Position numbers and translations under genes: made by a program. The notes below the pieces were generated by a model. That model was not told the origin of the DNA and made no database searches. It saw only the letters and a list, made by a program, of their open reading frames with translations. DNA of 64,000 bases from Acidobacteriota bacterium (GTDB taxonomy: Bacteria > Acidobacteriota > Terriglobia > Bryobacterales > Bryobacteraceae): positions 1 to 64,000 of the forward strand of contig JACQDF010000158.1 in the NCBI GenBank assembly GCA_016201205.1, read 5' to 3'. Positions 44,697 through 52,933 of this stretch are shown here, one piece after another. How positions within the stretch are numbered: position 1 is the stretch's first letter; every line of letters begins with the position of its first letter.

Positions 44697-45279
44697 TTGA
44701 CTTGTCCCCATGGATTTCGAAACGTTCCAGAACCTGGGCCTTAGCGACGGCGCCGAGGGCCAACACCTCTGCATCCCGCAGCGCACGCACCAGAGTTTCC
44801 AGCTCTATGGACAGCAACGGAGGGCGGGGTGTCCCCTCGCCCGGCGGTGGGAACAGGGCGGGCTTTTCAAGGATCTCGAAGTGTCGTGAAGGTGAGATGA
44901 CACCCAAGAGGAATTCCTGCGTGCCATCGTGGTGCCACGATCTTTCTGCAAGGGGCGAACCGAGGTTTTCAGCAACAGCCTGGACTGGATCAATCAGTCT
45001 CGTACCAAAACCGTCAACTTCGTCGATCAGGACCTGGTAAACGTAACCTGGCTTTGCCGGAGTAGGAAGCTCACGGCCTGCCACCGCGTAACCATATGCC
45101 ACACCATAAGATCTGGTCAAAGATACGTAAGGGCTTACAGTGGTTCCACGAGCAATATGGTACATAATTCTATGCCATTGAGCCCCTGCCCCCGGATGAT
45201 GGGAAGTAAAGCCCGTCAACCTGGCATCATTCTGATGCCAATACGTGCCGACTCCGGCACCACGATAGAAGATCGGCAT
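44665..45279 (-). CDS. putative ADP-ribosyltransferase-fold protein
   Basis: A protein of 204 residues. Three elements in order resemble the R-S-E layout of ADP-ribosyltransferases: IFYRGAGVGTYW near the N-terminus (Arg), SPYVSLTRSYGVAYGYAV at about 50-67 (the Ser-Thr strand followed by a helix) and HDGTQEFLLGVI at about 117-128 (Gln-Glu, the catalytic Glu loop). PGYVYQVLID is also typical. If correct it would transfer ADP-ribose from NAD to an unknown target. ATG 45279 is preferred because the Arg element then starts the protein, with GGAAGG upstream; a GTG at 45318 is possible. It overlaps the next gene by 32 bases. Confidence 0.55.
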   Translation of the reverse strand: MPIFYRGAGVGTYWHQNDARLTGFTSHHPGAGAQWHRIMYHIARGTTVSPYVSLTRSYGVAYGYAVAGRELPTPAKPGYVYQVLIDEVDGFGTRLIDPVQAVAENLGSPLAERSWHHDGTQEFLLGVISPSRHFEILEKPALFPPPGEGTPRPPLLSIELETLVRALRDAEVLALGAVAKAQVLERFEIHGDKSNEDRTSFAPR

Positions 45280-45348
45280 ATCCTTCCAGATCTTTAGGAT
45301 AACGAAAGCGAAGCTCACGCTGGGGCGAAATGCGGCCTCAAGCTTCCG

Positions 45349-46764
45349 TCAACTGACCGGGCTGCCGGCCACGTATTTTACCGGTGCATGCGGCGGGTAG
45401 CCGCTGTCCGGGTGACGCGGAATCCAGAAGCGCAGCGGCCCTTTCGCCTTGCCCACGGGCCGGCACCCCGGCCCTTTCTGCTCTCCGTCCCCCAGATCGG
45501 CGCGAGCTTCAGCAAGCTTCCGGTTCAAGCGCGTGACGACGTCCGGATGCTCCGAGGCGACGTTGTGCGATTCACCGGCGTCGCCGGCGAGATCGTACAG
45601 CTCGCCGGTGGTGTGCAGTTTCCACGGACCGGCGCGGACGGCGCTTAGCCTCGTCGTCTGGTGATAGAAGAAGGCGTCGTATCCGGATTTTGCGCCCGGT
45701 TGAGCCAGCAGATCCCACAGGTCGTGGCCGTCGATCTTGCGGTCGCGCGGCGGTTCCGCGCCGGCGAGCCTGGCCAGCGTCGGCAAGATATCCATATTGC
45801 TGGCGATCTCGTCGGTTGACTTCCCTTCCCGGATGCGGCCAGGCCACCGGAAGATCGCCGGTACGCGCACACCGCCTTCCCAGATGCTGCCTTTGTTGCC
45901 TCGCAGCGGGGCGTTGTTGCTGCGAGGCGTGCCGCCATTGTCGGAAAGGAAGATGACCAGCGTGTTCCGGGCGAGGCCCTGCCGTTCCAGAAACGAAAGA
46001 ATCTCGCCGACGCTCCAATCGACTTCCGCGAGCGCATCAGCGAAAAGGCCTTTGCCGGTCTTGTTCAGAAACCTGGGCCCAGCCGCCAGCGGCGCGTGCA
46101 CCATCGAGTGCGGAAGATACAGGAAGAACGGCTTGCCGCGGCTCCGGCGGAGGAAGCGCAAGGCTTCTTCCGTATAAGCGCTGGTGAGGAAGCCTTGATC
46201 GGTGACCTCGCGCACCACTTTGTCGTTTCTCAGCAACGGGAGAGGCGGGTGCGGCCGCTCGATGGCCCCGGCGGGCTTTGGCGACGGCCGCATGTCATTG
46301 GAATAGGGCAGGCCATAATATTCATCGAAGCCGTGGCGCGCCGGCAGGAACTCGGGTTGATCGCCGAGATGCCACTTGCCGATGCAGGCGGTGGCGTACC
46401 CGCGCGACTTCAGCAGCCGTGCGACCGTAATCTCGCCCGGATTCAGCCCGTGCCAGTCACCCGGCATGAGCACGGCGTGCCAGGATCCGAAGTCGAGACC
46501 AACGCGCCGGGGATAGCATCCGGTCATCAGCGCCGCCCGCGACGGGGAGCACACAGGGGCTGCGTAGAACGAAGTGAAGCGCACTCCCTCCCGCGCCATC
46601 CGCGCCAGGTTCGGCGTGCAGCCGGGCCTGGCGCCAAAGGGCTCAATATCCGCGTAGCCGAGATCGTCGCAGGTGACGAGGACGAAATTGGGGAGCGTTG
46701 CCGCCTCAAGCCGCGAGGCGGCCAGCGCGCCGGCAGCCTCCAGCGCGAACCGCCTCGAAATCAC
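45349..46764 (-). CDS. arylsulfatase-type sulfatase, exported
   Basis: A protein of 471 residues. The N-terminus resembles a Tat/Sec signal (SRRFALEAAGALAASRLEA). The catalytic motif CSPSR at about 72-76 is the Cys-type formylglycine site. Metal ligands are in LVTCDDLGYAD (Asp pair, about 29-39) and LVIFLSDNGGTPRSN (Asp-Asn, about 258). It should hydrolyse sulfate esters of a glycan or other compound; a formylglycine-generating enzyme must be supplied from elsewhere. The gene follows the hydroxyacid dehydrogenase gene by three bases, so they are probably co-transcribed. Confidence 0.9.
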   Translation of the reverse strand: MISRRFALEAAGALAASRLEAATLPNFVLVTCDDLGYADIEPFGARPGCTPNLARMAREGVRFTSFYAAPVCSPSRAALMTGCYPRRVGLDFGSWHAVLMPGDWHGLNPGEITVARLLKSRGYATACIGKWHLGDQPEFLPARHGFDEYYGLPYSNDMRPSPKPAGAIERPHPPLPLLRNDKVVREVTDQGFLTSAYTEEALRFLRRSRGKPFFLYLPHSMVHAPLAAGPRFLNKTGKGLFADALAEVDWSVGEILSFLERQGLARNTLVIFLSDNGGTPRSNNAPLRGNKGSIWEGGVRVPAIFRWPGRIREGKSTDEIASNMDILPTLARLAGAEPPRDRKIDGHDLWDLLAQPGAKSGYDAFFYHQTTRLSAVRAGPWKLHTTGELYDLAGDAGESHNVASEHPDVVTRLNRKLAEARADLGDGEQKGPGCRPVGKAKGPLRFWIPRHPDSGYPPHAPVKYVAGSPVS

Positions 46765-46767
46765 CGG

Positions 46768-47775
46768 CTAATACCCCTTCTGCTTGTCGACTACGTTGAT
46801 CAGCGGCCTGCCATCGCAGAACCGCTTGATGTTCTCTTTGATCGTGTTCGTCATCCGGGCGGCGTCTTTGTCCGACCGCCCGGCGATGTGCGGTGTGATA
46901 ATCACGTTGTCGAACTTCCAGAGCGGATGGCCTTCCGGGAGTGGCTCGGGGTCGGTCACGTCGACGCCCGCTCCGGCCAGCCGTCTGCTGTCGAGGGCCT
47001 TGACGAGCGCATTCATGTCGTAGATGCCGCCCCGGCTGACGGCGATGAAGAAGGAATCCCTCTTCATCATGTCGAATTGCCTGGCGCCCATCATTTTGTG
47101 GCTCATCGTAGTGTGCGGCGCGGAGATGAAGATCACATCCGCCTCGGGGACCACTTCATCAAGCTGATCCGGCTTCACCACTCTTGGCCAGAACGGCGAG
47201 TACGGGATATCCTCCGGATCCACGCCGATGACGCGCATGCCGTGGGCCCAGGCCCGCATGGCGATCTGCTGGCCGATGCCTCCGAGTCCGATGATGACCG
47301 CGGTCCGCCCATTCAGCTCGAGCAGGGCTCCACGGCGCGCCTGCCACCGGCCCTGCTTGCGCATCTCGATGAAGCCCGGCAACCCCCGCGTCAGGGACAG
47401 CAGCATGGCCATGGCGTGGTCGGCGATTTCCGGGCCCTGCACGATCTGGTTGTTGGTCAATATGATATTGCTGTCTCGCAGGTCATTGCCGCCGGAAAGA
47501 TGCAGCGAGCGCTCGACTCCGGCGCTGCGCGTCTGCACCCACTTGAGCTTCTTGCCGGCGCGGACCAGCTCCGGCGTGATGTCGCCGAGGAACGCGTCCG
47601 CGTCGGCGATCTCCTGCATCACGTTCTCCTTGCTGACGGCGACAATTCTTGCCTTGTCGGTAATTCCCTGGAGCTCGCGCACGCCTTCCGGCGGCGTATT
47701 CCAGGCAAGGATCTTCTTGGTTTGGGCAGGCAGCAAGGCTGCCGTCAGAACAAACAGTAGCGTAAGTCGGCTCAT
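46768..47775 (-). CDS. D-2-hydroxyacid dehydrogenase with signal peptide
   Basis: A protein of 335 residues. It begins with a clear signal-like segment (about 1-18, LTLLFVLTAALLPAQ). The D-isomer 2-hydroxyacid dehydrogenase fold follows: NAD loop GLGGIGQQIAMRA at about 163-175, substrate Arg region VSRGGIYD, catalytic Glu in DVTDPEPLPEGHPLW and His in ITPHIAGRS near 295. Members reduce 2-keto acids in the cytoplasm, so an exported version is unusual. The first 18 residues could instead be a non-cleaved anchor. It lies three bases upstream of the sulfatase gene. Confidence 0.85.
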   Translation of the reverse strand: MSRLTLLFVLTAALLPAQTKKILAWNTPPEGVRELQGITDKARIVAVSKENVMQEIADADAFLGDITPELVRAGKKLKWVQTRSAGVERSLHLSGGNDLRDSNIILTNNQIVQGPEIADHAMAMLLSLTRGLPGFIEMRKQGRWQARRGALLELNGRTAVIIGLGGIGQQIAMRAWAHGMRVIGVDPEDIPYSPFWPRVVKPDQLDEVVPEADVIFISAPHTTMSHKMMGARQFDMMKRDSFFIAVSRGGIYDMNALVKALDSRRLAGAGVDVTDPEPLPEGHPLWKFDNVIITPHIAGRSDKDAARMTNTIKENIKRFCDGRPLINVVDKQKGY

Positions 47776-47863
47776 CCGTTCTCTCCTTGAGAATAGGAGA
47801 TTCTATCAGACTTGGACGGCTCGTGCCGGGAGCAGTGGAACATCGCGCAAGGCTCGCGTTACT

Positions 47864-48712
47864 ATGGTCCTTACGCGCATGCGGGATCTGTTTGCGGTGT
47901 TGACTCCGGCGGACGAGGAGTGGGAGCTCGCCCTGACGATCGACCCGGCCCGTCTGCCCGCGCACATCGCCATCATCATGGATGGCAACGGGCGCTGGGC
48001 CCGCATGCGGAGCCTGCCGCGGGTCGCCGGCCACAAGGCGGGCATCGAGCCGGTGCGGGCAGTGGTGGAAACCTGCGCCCGCATGGGCCTCGGCTACCTG
48101 ACGCTGTATGCCTTCTCGGTGGAGAACTGGAAGCGGCCGCGCACCGAAGTAGAGACGCTTTGGCGCCTGCTGCGCTATTACCTCAAGATCGAGTTGCCTC
48201 GCCTGCTGCGGAACAATATCCGCCTGAATGTCATTGGCCGCATCGAGGCGTTGCCCGCAAGCGCTCAGGATGACCTCGAGCAGGCGATCCAGGCGACCTC
48301 GCACAACTCCGGCCTCCAGGTGAACCTGGCCATCAACTATGGAGGCCGCGCCGAGCTTGTGGATGCCGTGAACCGCCTGATCGACAAAGCGCGCCTGGAA
48401 GGCACAACCGAAGACCTGCGGCTGGATGAGGAAATGCTGGCATCTCAGCTTTACACCGCCGGGCAGCCTGATCCCGATCTGCTCATCCGCACCTCGGGGG
48501 AGATGCGCATCAGCAATTTTCTGCTGTGGCAGATTGCGTATGCCGAATTGTACGTCACCGAAACTTTCTGGCCGGATTTCAAACGCATCGACCTGCTGCG
48601 CGCGGTGGCCGAATATCAAAAGCGCGACCGCCGGTTCGGAGGCCTGACGCCGGCGGCCTCGACGAACTCCGAGGAGCTGGTCGCTGAGGTGCTTGGGGTT
48701 CCGGCCCCATGA
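47864..48712 (+). CDS. uppS: undecaprenyl diphosphate synthase
   Basis: A cis-prenyltransferase of about 282 residues making the C55 lipid carrier for peptidoglycan and O-antigen from farnesyl diphosphate and IPP. Motifs: HIAIIMDGNGRWA (catalytic Asp, about 35-47), TLYAFSVENWKRP (about 87-99) and DLLIRTSGEMRISNFLLWQ then AYAELYVTETFWPDF. ATG 47864 is given; 47879 is an equally possible start five codons in. It overlaps cdsA by four bases, the common uppS-cdsA envelope operon. The length is slightly above E. coli because of N-terminal residues. Confidence 0.93.
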   Translation: MVLTRMRDLFAVLTPADEEWELALTIDPARLPAHIAIIMDGNGRWARMRSLPRVAGHKAGIEPVRAVVETCARMGLGYLTLYAFSVENWKRPRTEVETLWRLLRYYLKIELPRLLRNNIRLNVIGRIEALPASAQDDLEQAIQATSHNSGLQVNLAINYGGRAELVDAVNRLIDKARLEGTTEDLRLDEEMLASQLYTAGQPDPDLLIRTSGEMRISNFLLWQIAYAELYVTETFWPDFKRIDLLRAVAEYQKRDRRFGGLTPAASTNSEELVAEVLGVPAP

Positions 48713-49476
48713 GGCGGTTCCTCACCGCGCTCATCCTGATCCCCGCTGCGGTCTACGCGATCTTTTTCAGTCCCGGCTGGCTGTTCCAGTTGGTGGTCGC
48801 CGCGCTCGCCTTCCTGTGCTTCCACGAATACGGATTCATTGCGGCAGCGCAGAACGTCCGGCTGCCGGTGTGGCTGGGCCAGGTGGGAGGGCTGGCGTTT
48901 CTGTTTGCCCCGGTCGCCGACTGGCGGCTGGCGGTAGCGCTCGCGCTGGCCGCATCGCTTTGGTTGCTGCGCGGCGGCGAGCTGAACAGAACGTTCGCGG
49001 CCGCTGCCGTCCTGCTGCTCGGCATGCTGTACATTTTCGGGGCGTGGCGCTGCGCTCTGCTGCTGCATCAGCGCAGCCCGTGGTGGGTCTTTTTCGCCGT
49101 CAGCCTCAACTGGATCGGCGATTCGGCGGCCATGTTCGCCGGCAAGGCTTACGGGCGAAACAAGCTGGCGCCGGTGGTGAGTCCCCAGAAGACCTGGGAG
49201 GGCGCCATCATCTCGGCGCTGGCGGTGACCGCCTACGGAACACTGCTGCTGGGGCGGGTGCTGCCGGCGACGCCTCTGTGGCACACCGTCGTCCTCTCGC
49301 TTGCGGCCGGCATCGCCGGACAGCTCGGCGATCTGGTCGAATCGGCCATGAAGCGCGGAGGCGGCGTCAAAGACAGCGGCAACATGCTCCCCGGACACGG
49401 CGGCTGGCTCGACCGGCTGGACAGCACGCTGTTCTCCATGCCCGTGGTGGCCTTCTATCTGGCGGGCGTACCATAG
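48709..49476 (+). CDS. cdsA: phosphatidate cytidylyltransferase
   Basis: A protein of 255 residues with about seven membrane segments. The CdsA signature is exact near the C-terminus: SAMKRGGGVKDSGNMLPGHG, followed by GWLDRLDS, and FGNKLAP-like GRNKLAPVVSPQKTWEG is also present. It makes CDP-diacylglycerol from phosphatidate and CTP in the inner membrane, feeding enzymes such as the CDP-alcohol transferase at 9488-11305. It is translationally coupled to uppS. Its last 22 bases overlap the convergent regulator gene. Confidence 0.93.
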   Translation: MRRFLTALILIPAAVYAIFFSPGWLFQLVVAALAFLCFHEYGFIAAAQNVRLPVWLGQVGGLAFLFAPVADWRLAVALALAASLWLLRGGELNRTFAAAAVLLLGMLYIFGAWRCALLLHQRSPWWVFFAVSLNWIGDSAAMFAGKAYGRNKLAPVVSPQKTWEGAIISALAVTAYGTLLLGRVLPATPLWHTVVLSLAAGIAGQLGDLVESAMKRGGGVKDSGNMLPGHGGWLDRLDSTLFSMPVVAFYLAGVP

Positions 49477-50195
49477 CCTGCGGCGGCTTTCGGGGACAAG
49501 TGACGTTTCAGATCCCTGCTCGAGGAAAGGATATGCTCGCTCATGGCGTCGCGCGCGCGGGCGCTATCGCGGTGGGTCAGCGCTTCGAGAATGCGCTTAT
49601 GTTCTTTGATCGAGAGCCGGGGACGGCGGGAAGAGCCCGCCAGCGTCTCCCGGATCCACGCCTGCAAGTAACCACGTGTGGTGCTGAGCAGGCTGTGCAA
49701 GATCGAGTTCTGTGTCGCCCGGGCGATCCCCTGGTGGAACTGTAAGTCGAATTCGAGGTAGCGCTCCGGGTCGGCAACGTGCTTCTCCATGCCTTGGACA
49801 GCTTCCGCGATGCGCTTCAGATCGGCGACAGTGGCCTTGCTCGCCGCCAGAAACGCTGTCTGCGACTCGAGCATCAAACGCGTTTCCACCAGGTCCTCGA
49901 CCATCTTGCGGTCGAGCAGGAGCCCCCACTGGAAGGCGCGCTCCAGATAGCGGTCACGGCTGGCGGAAACGAAGGTGCCGTCGCCGGCGTGCGATTCGAG
50001 GATGCCCATCACGGTGAGCGAGCGCAGCGCTTCACGCACCGAGGTGCGGCCGACGCCAAACTGCTGGCAGAGCTGCTTTTCCGAGGGGATGCGGTCGCCG
50101 GGCTTCAGCACGCCGCGGGCGATCAGGCCGGTGATCTGCTCGACGATGCCGTCGCTGAGGGAGATGCGCTGAACGGGCTTGAGGACGGCGAGCAT
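49455..50195 (-). CDS. GntR/FadR-subfamily transcriptional regulator
   Basis: A protein of 246 residues. The winged helix (about 10-78) contains IVEQITGLIARGVLKPGDRI, PSEKQLCQQFGVGRTSVREA and GDGTFVS. The FCD ligand/metal domain (about 95-225) has VETRLMLESQTAFLAA, FDLQFHQGIARATQN and KEHKRILEAL with the usual Asp/His metal ligands. It is divergent from the corrinoid methyl-transfer operon, with a FadR-type palindrome between them, so it probably represses that operon and itself until a ligand binds. The ATG at 50195 gives a standard N-terminus; longer frames have no support. Confidence 0.88.
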   Translation of the reverse strand: MLAVLKPVQRISLSDGIVEQITGLIARGVLKPGDRIPSEKQLCQQFGVGRTSVREALRSLTVMGILESHAGDGTFVSASRDRYLERAFQWGLLLDRKMVEDLVETRLMLESQTAFLAASKATVADLKRIAEAVQGMEKHVADPERYLEFDLQFHQGIARATQNSILHSLLSTTRGYLQAWIRETLAGSSRRPRLSIKEHKRILEALTHRDSARARDAMSEHILSSSRDLKRHLSPKAAAGYGTPAR

Positions 50196-50234
50196 GCGCT
50201 TTACAGGCTTCCGGGGCTGGTGTAAGCTTAGATT

Positions 50235-50253
50235 CAGCTTGTCAGACAAGCTG
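50235..50253. promoter_or_regulatory. FadR-type operator palindrome
   Basis: A perfect 19-base inverted repeat, CAGCTTGTC-A-GACAAGCTG. Its core TTGTCAGACAA fits the FadR-subfamily consensus TnGTnnnACnA. It lies in the 73-base gap between the GntR gene (start 50195) and the first gene of the methyl-transfer operon (start 50269). Confidence 0.7.
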
Positions 50254-50268
50254 GCAGGTGTCAAGCCT

Positions 50269-50880
50269 ATGGGCCTCACCCTCGATCTGGGCCGGCGCGT
50301 CGAGCTGGTTTCCATGGATCCGCACTGCGGCAACATCACCATCGCCCTCTATCGCCTTGACACGGCGGAAGGGCCTGCGTATGTGGTCCATACTTACAGC
50401 CGCTTGCCGGAAGCCCCGGCGCGCATCCGCTTCATCCGGGAAGCCATGCGGGTTCTCGGGGGAATGGAGTTCCAGGAAATAGGGGAACGGGTAGCCTGTC
50501 CCCGGTTTTTGTGCGGAGGGGCGCATCAGGCGGCCGCCAGGCGCGCGTTTCTGGAAGCCTGCAAGCTGCCGCCGGACGCGCGGCCCGAGCCGCGGCCGCT
50601 CTCAGTGCTCGACAGGAAATCGGGCGAGACCATTACCGTTGTCAGCGGCGGCGGCGGCGTGTATCGCGTCCACGGGCGGGAAGCGGTCGCGGCCGGGCTC
50701 AGCAAGCTCGGCGAAATGGAAGAAAACGCCCCCGCTCAAATCTCGTTTGCCTGCGGTCACCCGCACGATGCCTTAATCGGACTGCTGCTGCCACGGGCTC
50801 TGAACGTCCGCGCCGCGGTGCGCGAACAAGAGCTCACCGCCGCTCGCGGCGTGCTGGTTGCGCCCAGCGCACAGCAATAA
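50269..50880 (+). CDS. hypothetical protein, first gene of corrinoid methyl-transfer operon
   Basis: A protein of about 203 residues without signal or membrane segment. The N-terminal half (about 1-95) with DLGRRVELVSMDPHCGNITI and the beta-alpha pattern IRFIREAMRVLGGMEF is followed by CGGAHQAAARRAFLEACKLP; the C-terminal third has ISFACGHPHDALIGLLLPRA. No family was recognised. Two Cys-Gly-x-His motifs (CGGAHQ, CGHPHD) could bind a metal or cofactor. It starts 16 bases after the operator and is followed by the methyltransferase gene after 12 bases, so it probably serves the same pathway. Confidence 0.65.
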   Translation: MGLTLDLGRRVELVSMDPHCGNITIALYRLDTAEGPAYVVHTYSRLPEAPARIRFIREAMRVLGGMEFQEIGERVACPRFLCGGAHQAAARRAFLEACKLPPDARPEPRPLSVLDRKSGETITVVSGGGGVYRVHGREAVAAGLSKLGEMEENAPAQISFACGHPHDALIGLLLPRALNVRAAVREQELTAARGVLVAPSAQQ

Positions 50881-50892
50881 GGAGACGCCCCC

Positions 50893-51924
50893 ATGACCTC
50901 CCGCCAGCGCGTGCTCGCCGGCCTCCGCCGCCAGCCGGTGGACCGCACGCCAGTATGCAACCCGACTTCGATCGCCACCGTGGAATTGATGGACCTGGCC
51001 GATGCGCCCTTTCCGGACGCCAACCGCAAGCCGGAGCTGATGGCGCGGCTGGCCGCCACCGGCTACACCGAGCTCGGCTTCGACAGCATCATGCCGGTGT
51101 TTTCGATCATCCAGGAATCCTCCGCGCTCGGCTGCAGGATTCAGTGGGAGCAAAAGGACAACTGGCCGACGGTAAAGATGCGCGAGCCGATCTTTGCCGG
51201 GCCGGAAGATATTCGCATTCCACCGGACTGGATGAGCCATCCCGACGTGCAGTGCGTGCTGAAAACGATCCGGATCTTGCGCCAGGAATTCGCCGATGAA
51301 GTCGCCATCATCGGCAAGACGATGGGACCGTGGTCGCTCGGCTACCACTGTTTCGGCGTCGAGCCGTTTCTGCTGCTTTCGCTCGATGATCCGGGAAAGA
51401 CCAGGCAGTGTCTGGAGAAGCTCAAGCAGGTCACAATTCAATTCGGCCTGGCGCAGATCGAGGCAGGCGCCGACGCGCTCACGCTTCCCGATCACGCCAC
51501 CGGCGACCTGGTGAGCGGCGAATACTACGCTCGCTACCTCAAAGACCTGCACAAGGAGTTCGCCGAGCGCCTCCCCGTGCCCCTGATTCTGCACATCTGC
51601 GGCCGCACCGTGGACCGCATGGGCTACATCGCCGAGACCGGCATGGCGGCGTTTCACTACGACTCGAAGAACGATCCCGCCGAATCCATGGCGATCGTCC
51701 GGGACCGGATCGCGCTGGTCGGCAATATCAACAACCCCGAGACGCTGTTCTCGAAGGGCCCGGAAGAAGTGCGGCGCGAGGTGTACAAGAATCTCGAGGC
51801 GGGTGTGAACCTGGTGGGGCCGGAATGCGCCATTCCGCTGCAAACGTCCATCGAGAACCTGAAAGAAATTCCGAAAGCGGTTCGCGAATGGCATCGCGAG
51901 CGCGCGTCCGCCGCCGTGCACTAG
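50893..51924 (+). CDS. UroD/MtaA-family corrinoid methyltransferase
   Basis: A protein of 343 residues of the uroporphyrinogen decarboxylase-like methyltransferase group. The zinc-binding pattern His-x-Cys...Cys is seen in LILHICGRTVDRM (about 233-245) and GPECAIPLQTS (about 314-324); true decarboxylases lack it. MtaA/MtbA proteins move methyl groups between a corrinoid protein and a thiol, while MtvB-type members demethylate methoxy compounds. The neighbouring corrinoid protein, activator and methyltetrahydrofolate methyltransferase favour the second role, as methyltransferase I. The substrate cannot be read from sequence. Confidence 0.85.
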   Translation: MTSRQRVLAGLRRQPVDRTPVCNPTSIATVELMDLADAPFPDANRKPELMARLAATGYTELGFDSIMPVFSIIQESSALGCRIQWEQKDNWPTVKMREPIFAGPEDIRIPPDWMSHPDVQCVLKTIRILRQEFADEVAIIGKTMGPWSLGYHCFGVEPFLLLSLDDPGKTRQCLEKLKQVTIQFGLAQIEAGADALTLPDHATGDLVSGEYYARYLKDLHKEFAERLPVPLILHICGRTVDRMGYIAETGMAAFHYDSKNDPAESMAIVRDRIALVGNINNPETLFSKGPEEVRREVYKNLEAGVNLVGPECAIPLQTSIENLKEIPKAVREWHRERASAAVH

Positions 51925-51933
51925 GGACAAACC

Positions 51934-52683
51934 ATGGCAGAACTGGCCGAGATCGCAAACAACTTCATCCGGCAGGAGATCGAGGAGTACATCGAGCGGG
52001 CAGACGAGCGCCGGCGCACGATCGATACGCTCGCGAAAGCAAGTCCCCGCATGCAGGAGATCGCCGCGGCGCTGATTGACGGCGACAATGAATTGACGGA
52101 CAAGCTGACCAGGGAAGCGCTCGATGCGGGAGTGCCGGCGCTCGAAGTGATGGACTACGGCCTGATCGCCGGCATGGGCATCGTCGGCATCAAGTTCCGC
52201 CAGAATTTCATTTTCGTGCCGGAAGTGCTGGCCTGCGCCCGCGCGATGAAGGCGGGCATGGCGCACATCGAGCCGATTCTTTCGGCTTCCGGAATCGAGC
52301 CGGCCGGCAAAGTGATCATGGGCACGGTGAAGGGCGATCTGCACGATATTGGAAAGAATCTGTGTATCATGATGCTGCGCGGATCCGGGTTTGTGGTCAT
52401 CGATCTAGGGGTAGACACCTCGCCCGACCGGTTCATTGACGCAGTCCAGGAGCATCACGCCCCGCTGCTGGGCATGTCCGCGCTGCTGACCACGACGATG
52501 CCGAACATGGGCAGGACGATTGAGGCGTTCATTGATGCCGACCTGCGCGACGAGGTGAAGATCATGGTGGGAGGCGCTCCGGTGACGCAGGATTTCGCCG
52601 ACGACATGGGCGCGGACGGCTACGGCAAGGATGCGGTCGCCTGTGTGACGCTGGCGAAACGGCTGATGGGCGTTGCGGTGTAG
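51934..52683 (+). CDS. corrinoid (B12-binding) methyl-carrier protein
   Basis: A protein of 249 residues. The N-terminal helical cap (about 25-115) with ALIDGDNELTDKLTREALDA and VPEVLACARAMKAGM is followed by the Rossmann B12 domain: GTVKGDLHDIGKNL (lower-ligand His, about 129-142), VIDLGVDTSP, MSALLTTTM and IMVGGAPVT. It carries the methyl group on cobalt between the two methyltransferases of the operon. The length and motifs match MtaC/MtbC/MtvC-type proteins. It follows the methyltransferase gene by nine bases. Confidence 0.92.
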   Translation: MAELAEIANNFIRQEIEEYIERADERRRTIDTLAKASPRMQEIAAALIDGDNELTDKLTREALDAGVPALEVMDYGLIAGMGIVGIKFRQNFIFVPEVLACARAMKAGMAHIEPILSASGIEPAGKVIMGTVKGDLHDIGKNLCIMMLRGSGFVVIDLGVDTSPDRFIDAVQEHHAPLLGMSALLTTTMPNMGRTIEAFIDADLRDEVKIMVGGAPVTQDFADDMGADGYGKDAVACVTLAKRLMGVAV

Positions 52684-52689
52684 GCGGCC

Positions 52690-52929
52690 ATGGAGAAGAT
52701 AGATCCACACGAATACCGGAAGCGGCTGGACCGGCTCACCGGGATTCTGACTGGCATCGCCGAGCATGCCGGCCGGCAATCGATGGAACGGTGCCCGTAC
52801 AAGAACCGCCTCCAGCAGTGCACCGCAAGCTTCGGCTGCCGCAACAAGCGCAAAGCCGCTGCCGGCCCACCCATGTGCGCGGGAGATGACAAGCTCGATT
52901 ACCGCGGCGCCTGGGAAACGAGCGCTTGA
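52690..52929 (+). CDS. small cysteine-rich protein of the corrinoid operon
   Basis: A protein of 79 residues. An N-terminal helix (about 1-30, EYRKRLDRLTGILTGIAEHA) is followed by four cysteines, in ERCPYKNRLQQC, SFGCRNKR and PPMCAGDD, suitable for a zinc or iron-sulfur site. Six bases separate it from the corrinoid gene and four from the activator gene, so it is co-translated with them. No family is recognised. It might help assemble or reduce the corrinoid protein or supply electrons to the activator, but this is only position-based. Confidence 0.6.
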   Translation: MEKIDPHEYRKRLDRLTGILTGIAEHAGRQSMERCPYKNRLQQCTASFGCRNKRKAAAGPPMCAGDDKLDYRGAWETSA

Positions 52930-52933
52930 CTCG

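Noticed and set aside
46096-47760. 554-codon plus-strand frame opposite the sulfatase and hydroxyacid dehydrogenase
   Set aside because: Both minus-strand genes have catalytic motifs; the plus frame has none.
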